The translations under genes were made by a program, and so were the position numbers. A model generated the notes under the pieces. That model saw only the letters and a list, made by a program, of their open reading frames with translations. It was not told where the DNA came from and ran no database searches. Below are positions 36,915-47,273 of a DNA stretch of 64,000 nt, piece by piece (positions within the stretch are counted from its first letter, which is position 1; every line of letters begins with the position of its first letter). The DNA comes from Guyanagaster necrorhizus (taxonomy: Eukaryota; Basidiomycota; Agaricomycetes; Agaricales; Physalacriaceae). The DNA is taken from assembly GCF_019112545.1 (NCBI RefSeq), contig NW_025064886.1:994490-1058489 (forward strand). The letters are read 5' to 3'.

Positions 36915-39900
36915 TTAAGCGGCAGTGCGTGACGGGTTACGAGCCAAAGTCGCACCGACACGCTGTGCTTGGATGCTGCTGAAACGCTGCAACTCTTCCG
37001 GTTTCATCGAAATTCTGCCACCAAACCCAACCTTCCGTGCAGCCCTCTTAATGAAAGATACACGATTGGAATACAAGGACTCGTTGATAGAGGCAACGCG
37101 CGATTGGGTACGAGTGATGGGAATACCCTCCGCATCGTGAGGTGCAGCAGCGACTTGGCGTGCGCGACGCTCGCGGAGGTACTTGATAACCGTGGCCTTC
37201 ATACCGAACTTGATGTAGTCAAGAGGGAAGAACCAGACGATGTTCTACATGCATTGGTTAGAAAGAAAGGAAAAAAAAAAAACAGGATATTGATCAATTC
37301 TAAACGCACCCAGACCCAAACAATACCGATCCATCCACCAGAGATAGAGTGTATCTTGGTGAAGCCCCAGTCGCCGTAGGCTGCGATGATCGAAGACACG
37401 AGCTGTGCTAGACAGAAAGCAAAGAAGAGAGCAGCGGAAGGACGCTCCATGAAGAAGAATCCGTGCGACCGAGTAACGAAGATCAGAGCCTGAGAAATAA
37501 TGGCGACTTGAAGGTAGACAACCATGTGGAGTTGACGGTCATTGGCCTGGACAGGGTACTCCTCAAGCGTGACACCAAATTTGTTATGGAAGAAGTTGGT
37601 CTCCATGATGATGATGACCAAGGAAATCCTATATTAGAACGTTAGCTGTTGACAAAAATGCTCACAAAAAAAAAAAAAAAGGGAACTCACGTTGACATGG
37701 TCAGGTACAAACCATACGCAACAGCGAAGGCAAAGATCTCGGCCAGATCCCAACTATCTGGAGTGTTGGAGGGTAGCACTCGGTCAACGGAGAGAGTCAT
37801 GATGGTACCGTCGTTCAACAACGCGATAATAAGAACCATGAATGGCGGGAAGTCAAACTGGTACGCGAAAGCCAATACAGCGAAACAGACAACGATACGA
37901 ATAGTGACGGCACAGGCGTAGATTGAGTAGTTCCTCATACGCTGGAAAATGATACGAGAGCCACGAATAGCATGGACGATGGTGGAAAGACCGGGCTCCG
38001 TCAAGACGATATCGGCAGCACCGCGGGCGGCATCAGTCGCACCTTCAACGGCAATACCGACGTTGGCACGGGACAAAGCAGGTGCATCATTGGCACCGTC
38101 ACCAGTCATGGCACACAAGTGGCCCAAACCCTGCAGACGCTTGACGATCTCGTACTTGTGCTCTGGGAAAACTCCAGCAAAACCATCGGCATCCATAATC
38201 ATCTCATCCAAAGAACCATGTTTGCTGCCGGGGGCGGGCCCGTCCTTGAGCACCTTGGCAGGGTACATGTGGTCACCTAAACCAAGACGACGACCGGTTT
38301 CCTTTGCAATAGCTAACTGATCACCAGTAACCATCTTCACCTTGACACCGAGGGCAATGGCATCATCAATAGTCTGCTTGGTGTCATCACGGGGAGGGTC
38401 GAAGATGGCAAGAAGACCAATGAGCTCAAATCCATTGCCCTCTGCCTCGAAGTCATCACCATCAACCTCTTCGAACGCGACCGCAAGGGCGCGGAGACCA
38501 CGAGCAGCATACTCCTCAACATCGGCCTCCAACCTGTTCTCGAGCTCCTCAGTCTTGTTACGAGTGCAAAGCTCGATGATGATACCGGTCATACCCTTGG
38601 TGACGCGCTTCAGCTTGCCCGTAGACTCCTCACGGTAGGTGATCTCGGTACGCTTGTCGACGGGGTTGAAGGGTTTGAAGTCGAGGAGCTTGATGCCAGC
38701 ACGGGCCTTGGCTGTGTCGCCGATGGCCTGGACGACAGATGAGTCAATGGCGTCCTGGTTCTCGGTACGAGAAGCATAGGCAGCGAGGAGGATGACGTCA
38801 TCGGCAGAGAACGGACCGTATGTACGTATGGTGTCCTTGTCGATAGTAAGCTTGTTAGTGGTGAGGGTACCGGTCTTGTCGGAACACAAAATGGTAACAC
38901 CAGCCAGTTCCTCGATAGCGGTGATACGGGTAACAATAGCCTTGTGCTTGGCAAGTTGCTGGGCGCCAACTGCAAGAGTGACGGACAAGACAGTGGGCAT
39001 GGCAATAGGAATACCACCGATCAAGAGGACAAGGATATTGTCCAGACCGCGACGATAAGTGTAATGGAAGCGAGGGTACAAGATGACAATTTCGAGGAGG
39101 ACGAAAATACCGATAGCGACCAAGCAGAAAGATCCGATTTGGGCCAAAATCTTCTGCAAATGACCGGTGGTGTCATCGTCCTGGCCAACGAGGGAGGCGG
39201 CGCGACCGAAGAAGGTGTTGGCGCCAGTTGAAATGACAACGCCCTCAGCTTCACCTTGCTTGCAAGTGGAACCACTAAATGCAAGAAGACAAGATCAGAA
39301 ACAGAACACTATCACGGGCGCAGAAATAACACACGAGAAACATTGGTCACCATTCTTCTTAGACTGAGGCAGTGATTCACCGGTAAGAGCAGCCTGGTCA
39401 ATGGAGACGTTGATGGCTTCGGTGAGACGGCAGTCGGCAGGAACAATATCACCGATCTTGAAAGACACCATGTCACCGGGTACGAGGTCCGCAGACTCGA
39501 TTTCTGACCAAGAACCCGCCCGCTTGACCTTGGCCTTGGGGGCGAGGGAATCCATAAGAGCCTTGACAGCGTTTCCAGCATTACGTTCTTCGTAGAAACC
39601 GATGGAGGAGTTGATGAACAGGAGCAGGATGATACCGACGAAATCTTGCCAATCGGGAGCACGGCCCTCACCATTGGAGAGAGCAATAGCGACGAGAGCA
39701 GCAGCTTCCATGACCCACGAGAGCGGGTTCCACATGAAACTGAGGAACTAGAGGAAAGGTATGAATGCTTGGCAAACTTGGCGGACAAGAATACGAAGAA
39801 AGATACCTGGAGAATGGGGTTTTGCTCCTCAGATTCAAGCTTGTTGGGACCGAATAGCTCCAGACGACGTGCGGCTTCTTCAGGAGAAAGACCGTTGTCA

Positions 39901-40263
39901 TCGCATTGGAGGAGCTTGAAAACATCGTCAATGATGATGGTTTCCAAATCCACTTTTTCCTTGTCGTAAAGGTCCTCTGCCTTCAACTCGATCTGCAAAG
40001 GCGGTGTCAGAGTAATTTAAAAGGGGGGGGGGGGGGGTTGAAGTGATAAGAGTCGCTTACGGTCGACATATCCACATTGGCGTCTAGATCAAAGACAGGT
40101 CAAAGGAGGGCAACGGACGGTGTGAGAGATAAGAAAACGTACGCGTAACTTTTTCCTCATCATGGCCAAAGTCCTTGTACTCTCTCTTCTTCTTTTCAGC
40201 TTCGGGCGGGGTGCCAGCCTCAGGCTGGACGTCACCCGGTTCCTTTTCGACGGTGGGGGACAT
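36915..40263 (-). CDS. PMA1: Plasma membrane H+-ATPase, P-type (P3A)
   Basis: It pumps protons out of the cell with ATP and sets up the gradient used by nutrient symporters. The start at 40263 gives an acidic N-terminus ([17 protein letters not shown]). In order are seen [48 protein letters not shown], the actuator motif [25 protein letters not shown], the phosphorylation site [33 protein letters not shown], and the hinge motif [11 protein letters not shown]. The C-terminal tail (YLRERRARQ...[22 protein letters not shown] in outline) is the regulatory domain, with Ser residues that could be phosphorylated. About eight introns are present; several carry long homopolymer runs, including poly-G near 40024-40037. 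Protein length is near 1,000 residues, normal for the family. Confidence 0.97.
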
Positions 40264-42685
40264 TGTGTTATCGATAAGCGGGAGTAGGGGAGAAGAGAGA
40301 CGGCGGGAAAGGTCCCTTGACGGACAGCGCAGTGACTAGAGAGAAAAAGGCGACAGAGGACGACGATGGTGGGAAGGGGAAGAAAGTGCTGTCGGGGGGG
40401 TTGATATGTTGGGTTTTATTTCAGGGCTTCGGATCGGATGTCGGAGATCGGGTAAAAATGTAAACCTGAAACAGTGCCGCCACCTGGACTGAATTTTACC
40501 TCTAAAATAAATAGTTTAGTTTAATAGTTTCTTATATGTATTGCATTTTCCGCGACCTTCCCTTGTTATCCCCCCTCCATGCCTGGATGCCTTCTCCTCT
40601 GATAGGATTGGGTTCGTCTACGGGTTCTTACGATGCTTCCTGCTGCTTTCTGATGTCGCACTAAGACCGAGCCTGCAGATTGTACGCCGAGCTGTACCGG
40701 GACGGCAGCACTAGAAATATTCCAGAAAGTGATAAACAAGGCCGAATATCCGTTTCTTGGTTTATTCAAGTCCGTTTTGTCCGCGGGCATTTACTACGCC
40801 GATTGTCGTCATGGATCATTTCACAGGGTGCATCAATGGAAGGAAACTCGTCCCGCTACTCGTCTCAGGCATCTGGTATTACCCTGCGTAACTCAATAAT
40901 TACGATTTGATGAAAATAAAGTATATGAGTATCCCAAGCGTGGCGTTGTTCTTCCCGCCTTCGACTTCTTTTCTTGGCTGAAGCTTGGCCAGGAAACAAG
41001 GCCAGCGAGCATGACAGTGTCCCTGCCGTATACCCGTGTGGCTTATCGGTCACCACACGATGGTCGGAAGGACTCGCGCCTCTTTTCCCCGCCAAAGATC
41101 CGATTTCAGTGTCGGTTTGCATCCACTCGCCAATATCCCTCACCCCCTGGAGGCTGCGAGAATATCGTACCCATTGAATCATCACGCTGACATCCGAACA
41201 TCCGGCGTCGGCTGGGGAGTAACCTTAGCACCTTCAATAATAATAAGCAATTGGCCATGCATGACATCATGATGAACCGCCTTCCCCTCATTGGGTCGGG
41301 TCATGTTTGCAGCAGCCAAAATTTACGCGCCTCGCATTTTGGAAGATGGAAAAAAGAGGGGTCCGTGCTATATTTACTGTTCCTGGCTATTTTTGGCCAT
41401 GGCTGCGTGGCGGCAAACATATCATCCCAAAACATACTTGTACCGGCGGCAGTCAACATGTTCCAATGTTCGGTGTCCTGTAGGCTTCATCCTGAAACTG
41501 CGACGATACAGCAGGATGCAGCCCCGCAGACGCCCCCCCCACCCCCCTCCAGATCTCCCCCCGTCGATCTCCGTAATACGAAATGGAGACAGGTAACAAG
41601 ACACTAATTATAGGCGCCAGTAAACCGTGCTCAGATGATTCGGCCTCATCGCTTGACTCTTTTCAATGCGTCATATCTGTAAAATAGCCGGGTCCCAGGT
41701 GCTTACTTACTTACCATGGTACCCCGAACAGCCGCTCACGGCAATCAGACGGAGAACAGGACGACGTCGCCGTTGGGCATCTACGCACAGTATAGCATGA
41801 AGATATCGGCGCTATACGGTCCGCGCAGTTACTCTTGTAAGTCTCCATTCATTCATCCTGTCTTCCAATCACAATACGTACGTACGTTACTGTTGTCTCG
41901 TGGGTGCCTCGTTACTGCGGCGGTGGGAATCATTGATTTACGATGTACTACTGCTCTTGTCGTCAGTACAGTAAAAGAGCGACGACCATCAGCGTGGATC
42001 ACGGGTGGAACGCAAGGCGGCCATTGGGCCTGGACGTTCTTGATGCAAAGCATGCATGATACATCATCACATGACGTGAATCAGGCGCGTTGACGGTCTA
42101 TATTCACGACTTGACAATTCGACAATTCGAGCATATCTGAACCTAACATAAGGCCCTGGTCATTTGATTAGAGATAAGCAGACACGTCGTATTCAAAATC
42201 TGCCAAACGTTAAGCGGCACGCGGGGTAGGGAATTCAAGATGTATACACAAATTGGCTAACCGGTATGGTTTGCGGTCATTATCCGTTAGTGCTCCTTCC
42301 GTTGTTGCTCAATGAATTTGTTTCGCCGTACTCTTCCGACACTCGTCGATAGTGATAACAGCCCATCTTTGTCAACACATCCACGTTCACATTTCAACCA
42401 AGTCTGGATCTTCTGCTGTCCCGAAGATGTCCTCTTTTCTGTCTAATGAATCCTCTCGCAGCCCCTACAAAAGTTCTGGACTTCCACGAAACGAACATCG
42501 ACATGAAAATGATTTCGACACCATGGACCTAGCTCTAAGCACTTTACCTTCATAAGGATACCTACTCTGGATACCGTGCCTTGACCCGCCATGACGCGCT
42601 ACAACGATAATCAAATTTCATTTCAAATGATAGTGACCCGCCGCAAATTCTCAGTCTCGACATGTCAACAAATCGATGAAATCGT
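40264..42685. promoter_or_regulatory. 2.4-kb intergenic region upstream of PMA1
   Basis: The longest clean gap in the window. It separates PMA1 (reading left from 40263) from the 3' end of NMD3, also minus. It contains a C-rich run near 41528-41545 and many short frames, none with a domain or splice support. A long upstream region fits a highly expressed gene such as PMA1, but no specific element could be proved. Confidence 0.45.
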
Positions 42686-44592
42686 CTACTCGTGGTGGTC
42701 AGCCAATGTCATCTCGTCAAAGTCCTCCAACAAGTCCTCCAGCCTGACCTCCGGGAAATCGGCCTCTTCCTGTTCGTCGTCAGTTTCAACGGCAGGCGTT
42801 TCGTCCACATCCATCGCATATTGATTATTCCGCTTCCCTCTAGCCCTCTCTTTGTCTGATTTCATCTGCACGTCCCCGGCCTTGTATAGATTCACCGCCC
42901 CTCTAATCTCTTCGTCTTCCTCGATATCCCGAAGGAACAACTCGTAATCTTCCTCGACCTTCTTTTGATCTCTACCTCCCATCCGTCCCACCACCCCTCG
43001 TCCACTCCCAGTCTCTCCCTCCTCTCCAGCCTCTTTGCCAATACTCCTCAACTTCCAATTTCTGGCCTTGTTCTTCTTGCGTCTGTTCGGATAAGTCTTC
43101 TTCACCAATATTATGTCTGGTATCCGATCAGAGGAAAGCTCTGCGAAATCATCCGAGTTCAAGTTCGCGTTCGTCAGGTGGTATCCTAGGACGGTATCCC
43201 CTGCCTGAAGGATCGCCCCAAGATGCGTCCGTGTATGGAATATCTGATTTGTAAAGCCACTGCTCTCGTAGTCCATCATGCCGTCGTCATCGGTGTTCAT
43301 ACCTCCGGATCGGAAGGCACCAGCGAGGGCCACTTGGGCGTCAGCGAGGACGTACTTTCCCCGAGACCGGCCATCGGGCTCAATGTCGAGAACAGTAAAT
43401 TCCACGAGATCGGACACAGTCGCAAGGGAATCGAAGGGTGTGCGCCAATACGTGGGTGCCGTGATTTCGCAGGCTTGAAGAGTAGATGGATCGAGAAGCT
43501 GAAGCGAGTTCCCGACGCGGGTACAGAGCGTCAGGGGATTTATATTGGCCAGTTGTCGTGCTTGCTTGAGCGGGATACAGACGAGATCATCTTTACATAC
43601 GGGAACAATCTCAACGGAATACGTATACTTGAAGTTGGCGGTGTTACTGTGAGTATCAGACGACAACAGTTGTTCCGATGCTTTTTGACTATAAAAGACG
43701 TAAGAATGAGTTGCAGCGCTAGTTAAAAAAAAACTTCTCAGACCGGATAGGCACGACTCCACCTAGGAATTCAACCATCTTAAGGGCATGACTACGCTGG
43801 CTGTAGAAGAAATCAAGACCATCCCGAACTTCCTTGACAGAGATTGTGTCCTTCTGAGTACCGTGCTTCAGAATGAGCTGCTCTAGGAACAAAAATGTCC
43901 GTTTGTGTGTAACTTTCTGTCGCACTTGAACAAGTGCTTTCCAAGTGTTTTTGGCGGCAAGTTTTGCGCAATCGGGACATTGTCCATGCTGCACCAGGTA
44001 CTCTACCTCGAACGTCTGCTCTAATATGGTGTTTGTGAGGACCTGAGCATACGTCAATACTAAGACGAATCCATCAGAGAAAATGCGATTGCACCTCCTT
44101 TTGAATAGTCAATGACACACGCAGCCGTTTGGAATGCGGCTCGGTCCATATGAAGTGTGCCTCTGTCAGCCGCACCTTACTCAGACCTTTCAGCTTTTTT
44201 AGGCAGATAGCGAGCAACTCGGAGGATTCTGGTCTAGCAAGCATCCATGACTGAGGCGGCGCGAGGAATCGTTCACAGTTTCGACAGAATGATACGGATG
44301 CTAACAGGAAGAATTAACTTTCCAAGATATTAGTTGGTACTGAAATATAATGCACCTTGCTTGGGGATGCCTTCGGTGATATCTTGCCTGATAAAATTAG
44401 ATAGCGGGCACAGAAGTTTGAGAAGACACGCACGTATTCCGTAGGCACGCTACACATAGATTGGCAGAATTAGGGACGATGGGCGTTCCTACAAGAGTTT
44501 AGTTCATCCTGTTTTCTATTCGTGCAAAAGTGGTTCTCACCACAGTCCGCACATAGGACTCTATGCACTGGTGGTGCAGCGACAAATTCCAT
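42686..44592 (-). CDS. NMD3: 60S ribosomal subunit export adaptor Nmd3
   Basis: Nmd3 binds pre-60S subunits and carries a nuclear export signal recognised by Crm1. The start at 44592 gives MEFVAAPPVHRVLCADCG, then spliced exons supply CVACLRNTQDITEGIPKQ and SVSFCRNCERFLAPPQSW, the N-terminal Cys4-type zinc clusters. Following are QCPDCAKLAAKNTWKALVQVRQ, then KYTYSVEIVPVCKDDLVCIP and DLVEFTVLDIEPDGRS. The C-terminus is acidic and leucine-rich (VRLEDLLEDFDEMTLADHHE), as expected of the export-signal region. An intron around 43690-43745 restores PIRQKASEQLLSSDTHSNT. There are at least five introns. The promoter side of this gene is directly bordered by the CpG-free transposon relic. Confidence 0.96.
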
Positions 44593-44673
44593 CCGATTTG
44601 CCTTGAAAATGCTAGTAATCTATAATCAATGTTAAGAGAGGTGGACCACTTGCTTAGTAAACGGAAAAATGCG

Positions 44674-45664
44674 GCCATTTCCATGCCATGGCCCATTGTG
44701 ACTGAGTTTGAAAATATCAATGCACTGCCACCCACCCTTTATGCCACCTTCAAGAGACCTGCATTGCTATGGGTTTGCTGGAGGTATGATCACTTTTTGT
44801 GATGCTTCTTCTCTTCTGTCAGCCAGAAAAGCCAGATTTGCTGTGAGAACAGCTCAAAGAAAACATATGTGATGATCTGGCATACAAGCTTCACCAGCAT
44901 GATATTTCCAATCTGACAGAAGTTCAGCTCTATGATTTTGACCTTCATCTCACCAACAAGCTTCTTCAATCTCATGGCTGACATCTTTCTGAATGGACTC
45001 AGATGCCTGTCTCTACTATAGACTGGGCTGCCTATGAGGACAACTCTCTTTTGGCAGCATAGCTGATATATGACATTCCATCTCTGCAGTGATTGGTCAC
45101 TGATAATCTTCAAACCTTCATTGTGGAGTGCATGAGGCTTACAATATTGTGATTGAGTCAGTTGCTCACCAACAAGAGAGATCAGTATTTCTTCATAGTG
45201 CTGGAGATGGTGGAAAGACATTTGTCTGCAATACTATTGCTGCTGCAGTCCATGCTCAATGACAGATTGTGTTGACATGTGCTTCCTCCAGTATATCTGC
45301 AGTTCTCTTAGCTGGAGAATATACAAGCCATAGCACCTTCAATTCTATCATTTAATGATACAACATGCAGTATTTGCAGAGGGTCTCACTTGGCTGAACT
45401 TCTTTATTGGACTGTGCTCATCATTTGGGATGAGGTTCCTATGCAGAATCAACATGACATTGAGACTAGATTGTACTCTTCATGATATTTGCAATAATGA
45501 GGCACTTTTTGGTGGAATCACTGTCTTATTTGGTGGTATGTTTTACCTGCCTCCAGTCTGGCATTTGGATGTTTAGTCATTCTCTATGAAGTACACTGCT
45601 CTATGATTGAATAGAAAGAAGCATCACCTTCACCTATGTCAGTATAGCAACCTGGATCCTGAAG
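44674..45664 (+). mobile_element. Helitron helicase relic, CpG-free
   Basis: Plus-strand translation in broken frames matches the Helitron Rep/helicase C-terminal (Pif1-like) part. First comes NLTEVQLYDFDLHLTNKLLQ (from about 44910), then a Walker A block SAGDGGKTFVCNTIAAAV (from 45197), then LIIWDEVPMQN (45417-45449), and LFGGITVLFGG after a frameshift near 45450-45500. Stop codons interrupt several frames, for example TGA at 45260. No Rep nuclease domain or element ends were identified, so this is a 5'-truncated dead copy. Reading 44674-45664 base by base finds no CG dinucleotide at all, while TG and CA are abundant. The flanks regain CpG at once (44672 and 45665). Confidence 0.85.
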
Positions 45665-45669
45665 CGCAT

Positions 45670-46700
45670 GACATCAAATGGGTCTATGTAGTACCTGGTT
45701 TGAATACATTGGAAAACTGAATTCTTGTCCAGTGTTCAGTGACAAGACGACAATGGCACAGAAAATGTCGGTACAGGAAAAGGAAACCCTGGTATATGGA
45801 TCTTCGTGGCTTCTTATGTCCAGCGGAATCTTGTGTCTGGAAACTTTGAGATGTCCAGCGACTTTGGTATCATGATTCATGATGTGGCCGACCTCATGAC
45901 CATCTTAACGGTCATATCAAAGGACGCTATGACCCCTTCCTCCCCTCTGACCTCTGGACTGTCAGTATTCACGGCTTCTCTATCATTCACAACGAAATCA
46001 AGGGTGCAGGTATCCCCATAGCGAATGTCGCCGCTCGAAGGTTACACTTTGGGGGTCAAAGTCTTGCTGGTGGTCAGTTGCCGCTGATAACGACGCCATC
46101 CACTTTTGACTGGTGGAGTGCGGAAACGACAGTTCCTGCTGTACGTTTTGTGTACGACGGTCGTATCGCATTGCTCCCATAATGATGTTCTTCATGTCAA
46201 TAGTATGAAGTAATATCAAGGGGTCTTAAAACGACAATAAGGATGTCTCATTCAACTTGGATTGAAATGCGCTGAATAAATGTCAGACGTCGAAATCAAA
46301 GAACGAAGTCCAAGACAGAAAAACAAGGACGCGTATTATCATGCACCGTGAGATGATTCCTTTCGATCCCTTGAGGCGCACTGAAGGGAATACTAGGCGT
46401 CTTTCCCTGACTTCACTAGCATGGTTCGAGAGTTCAAACTCCTGCGTCTCGGGGCTTCAACTTCCTCGTCGATCGTGCCACCACCATCACATCAAGTTCT
46501 ACGACGGTCGCTCATGGAGAATCAACTCAGTTGGAACTTGCAATTGAACGCATCACTTCTTTCACTCATCTCCGTGCATCCGAAGCCTACCACAGAGCAA
46601 TATAACCCCTCATCCTCTGTGAGAGCTATTCAGAGCATTTACCCCGATCAAAACTAAGGATCCGAACAAAAAGTTCTTGCCAGCGCAATCAGTCCATATT
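45670..46700 (+). pseudogene. coding-like fragments of unknown origin beside the Helitron relic
   Basis: From about 45880 to 46182 one plus-strand frame stays open for about 95 codons (with WTVSIHGFSIIHNEIKG, then ANVAARRLHFGGQSL and VPAVRFVYDGRIALLP) and reads like the C-terminal part of a protein, but it lacks a start in frame. A second coding-like piece lies at about 46440-46600 (LELAIERITSFTHLRASEAY). I do not recognise either. They could be gene fragments captured by a Helitron or remains of a host gene broken by insertion. Confidence 0.3.
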
Positions 46701-47273
46701 ATGGCCACATCCCTCAAGGTCGACACCGAGCAGCCATATGCTACCGCCGCCCCTCTGGCGACATGATGACCTTGGCATGCAGATATTGCGGCCGTCCAGG
46801 TTTGCGTCACTGCCTTGACCCAAATGTTCTCGGCGGGTAACAATTTGGTGTACTGAGCACGGGAATTCACCGGTTTTGTGGCTTTTGACTTCGATCATGA
46901 TCATCATCTTCAACCAGTACCGGAGTCTTAAGTTTTCCCCGGACTTGTTAGCCACTATTGCCGCTGTCGGAATACGGTAGATCCTGCGAAGAAGGGCTGT
47001 ACAATACGCACATGTAAAAGTTTGAGCTGGGCTTAGCATTTGGTGTCAATTTTAGTCAGCGCAAGTTACGTTCTCTCTGTTTCCGCTGAAGCTTGCCTCA
47101 ACCGACCCGAGGAACGCAATTCCGCACCAAGTTGTTTTAGGAATATAAATGGCGTATGTATGAATATTATCCTTTTATCCAATTTGCAAGATGCATGTTG
47201 GCACTGGTCGTTCGTTCCTGCGAGGATGTGTTCGCCGTATCTCCACAACAAGTATGTAAATCTAAGCTTAATC
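46701..47273. other. intergenic, 3' flank of UGGT
   Basis: No supported gene. Overlapping minus-strand frames of 80-115 codons at 46610-47039 lack any domain. Confidence 0.4.

Noticed and set aside
38342..39231. Several plus-strand frames of 90-125 codons inside PMA1
   Set aside because: Antisense shadows of the conserved ATPase coding sequence.
44499..44735. Minus-strand 78-codon frame covering the NMD3 start
   Set aside because: NMD3 exon 1 lies within it in the proper frame from 44592; the upstream part lacks similarity to Nmd3 and runs into the transposon relic.
45670..45875. Pair of overlapping frames of about 65 codons on opposite strands after the Helitron
   Set aside because: Mirror-image frames with no family; likely chance.
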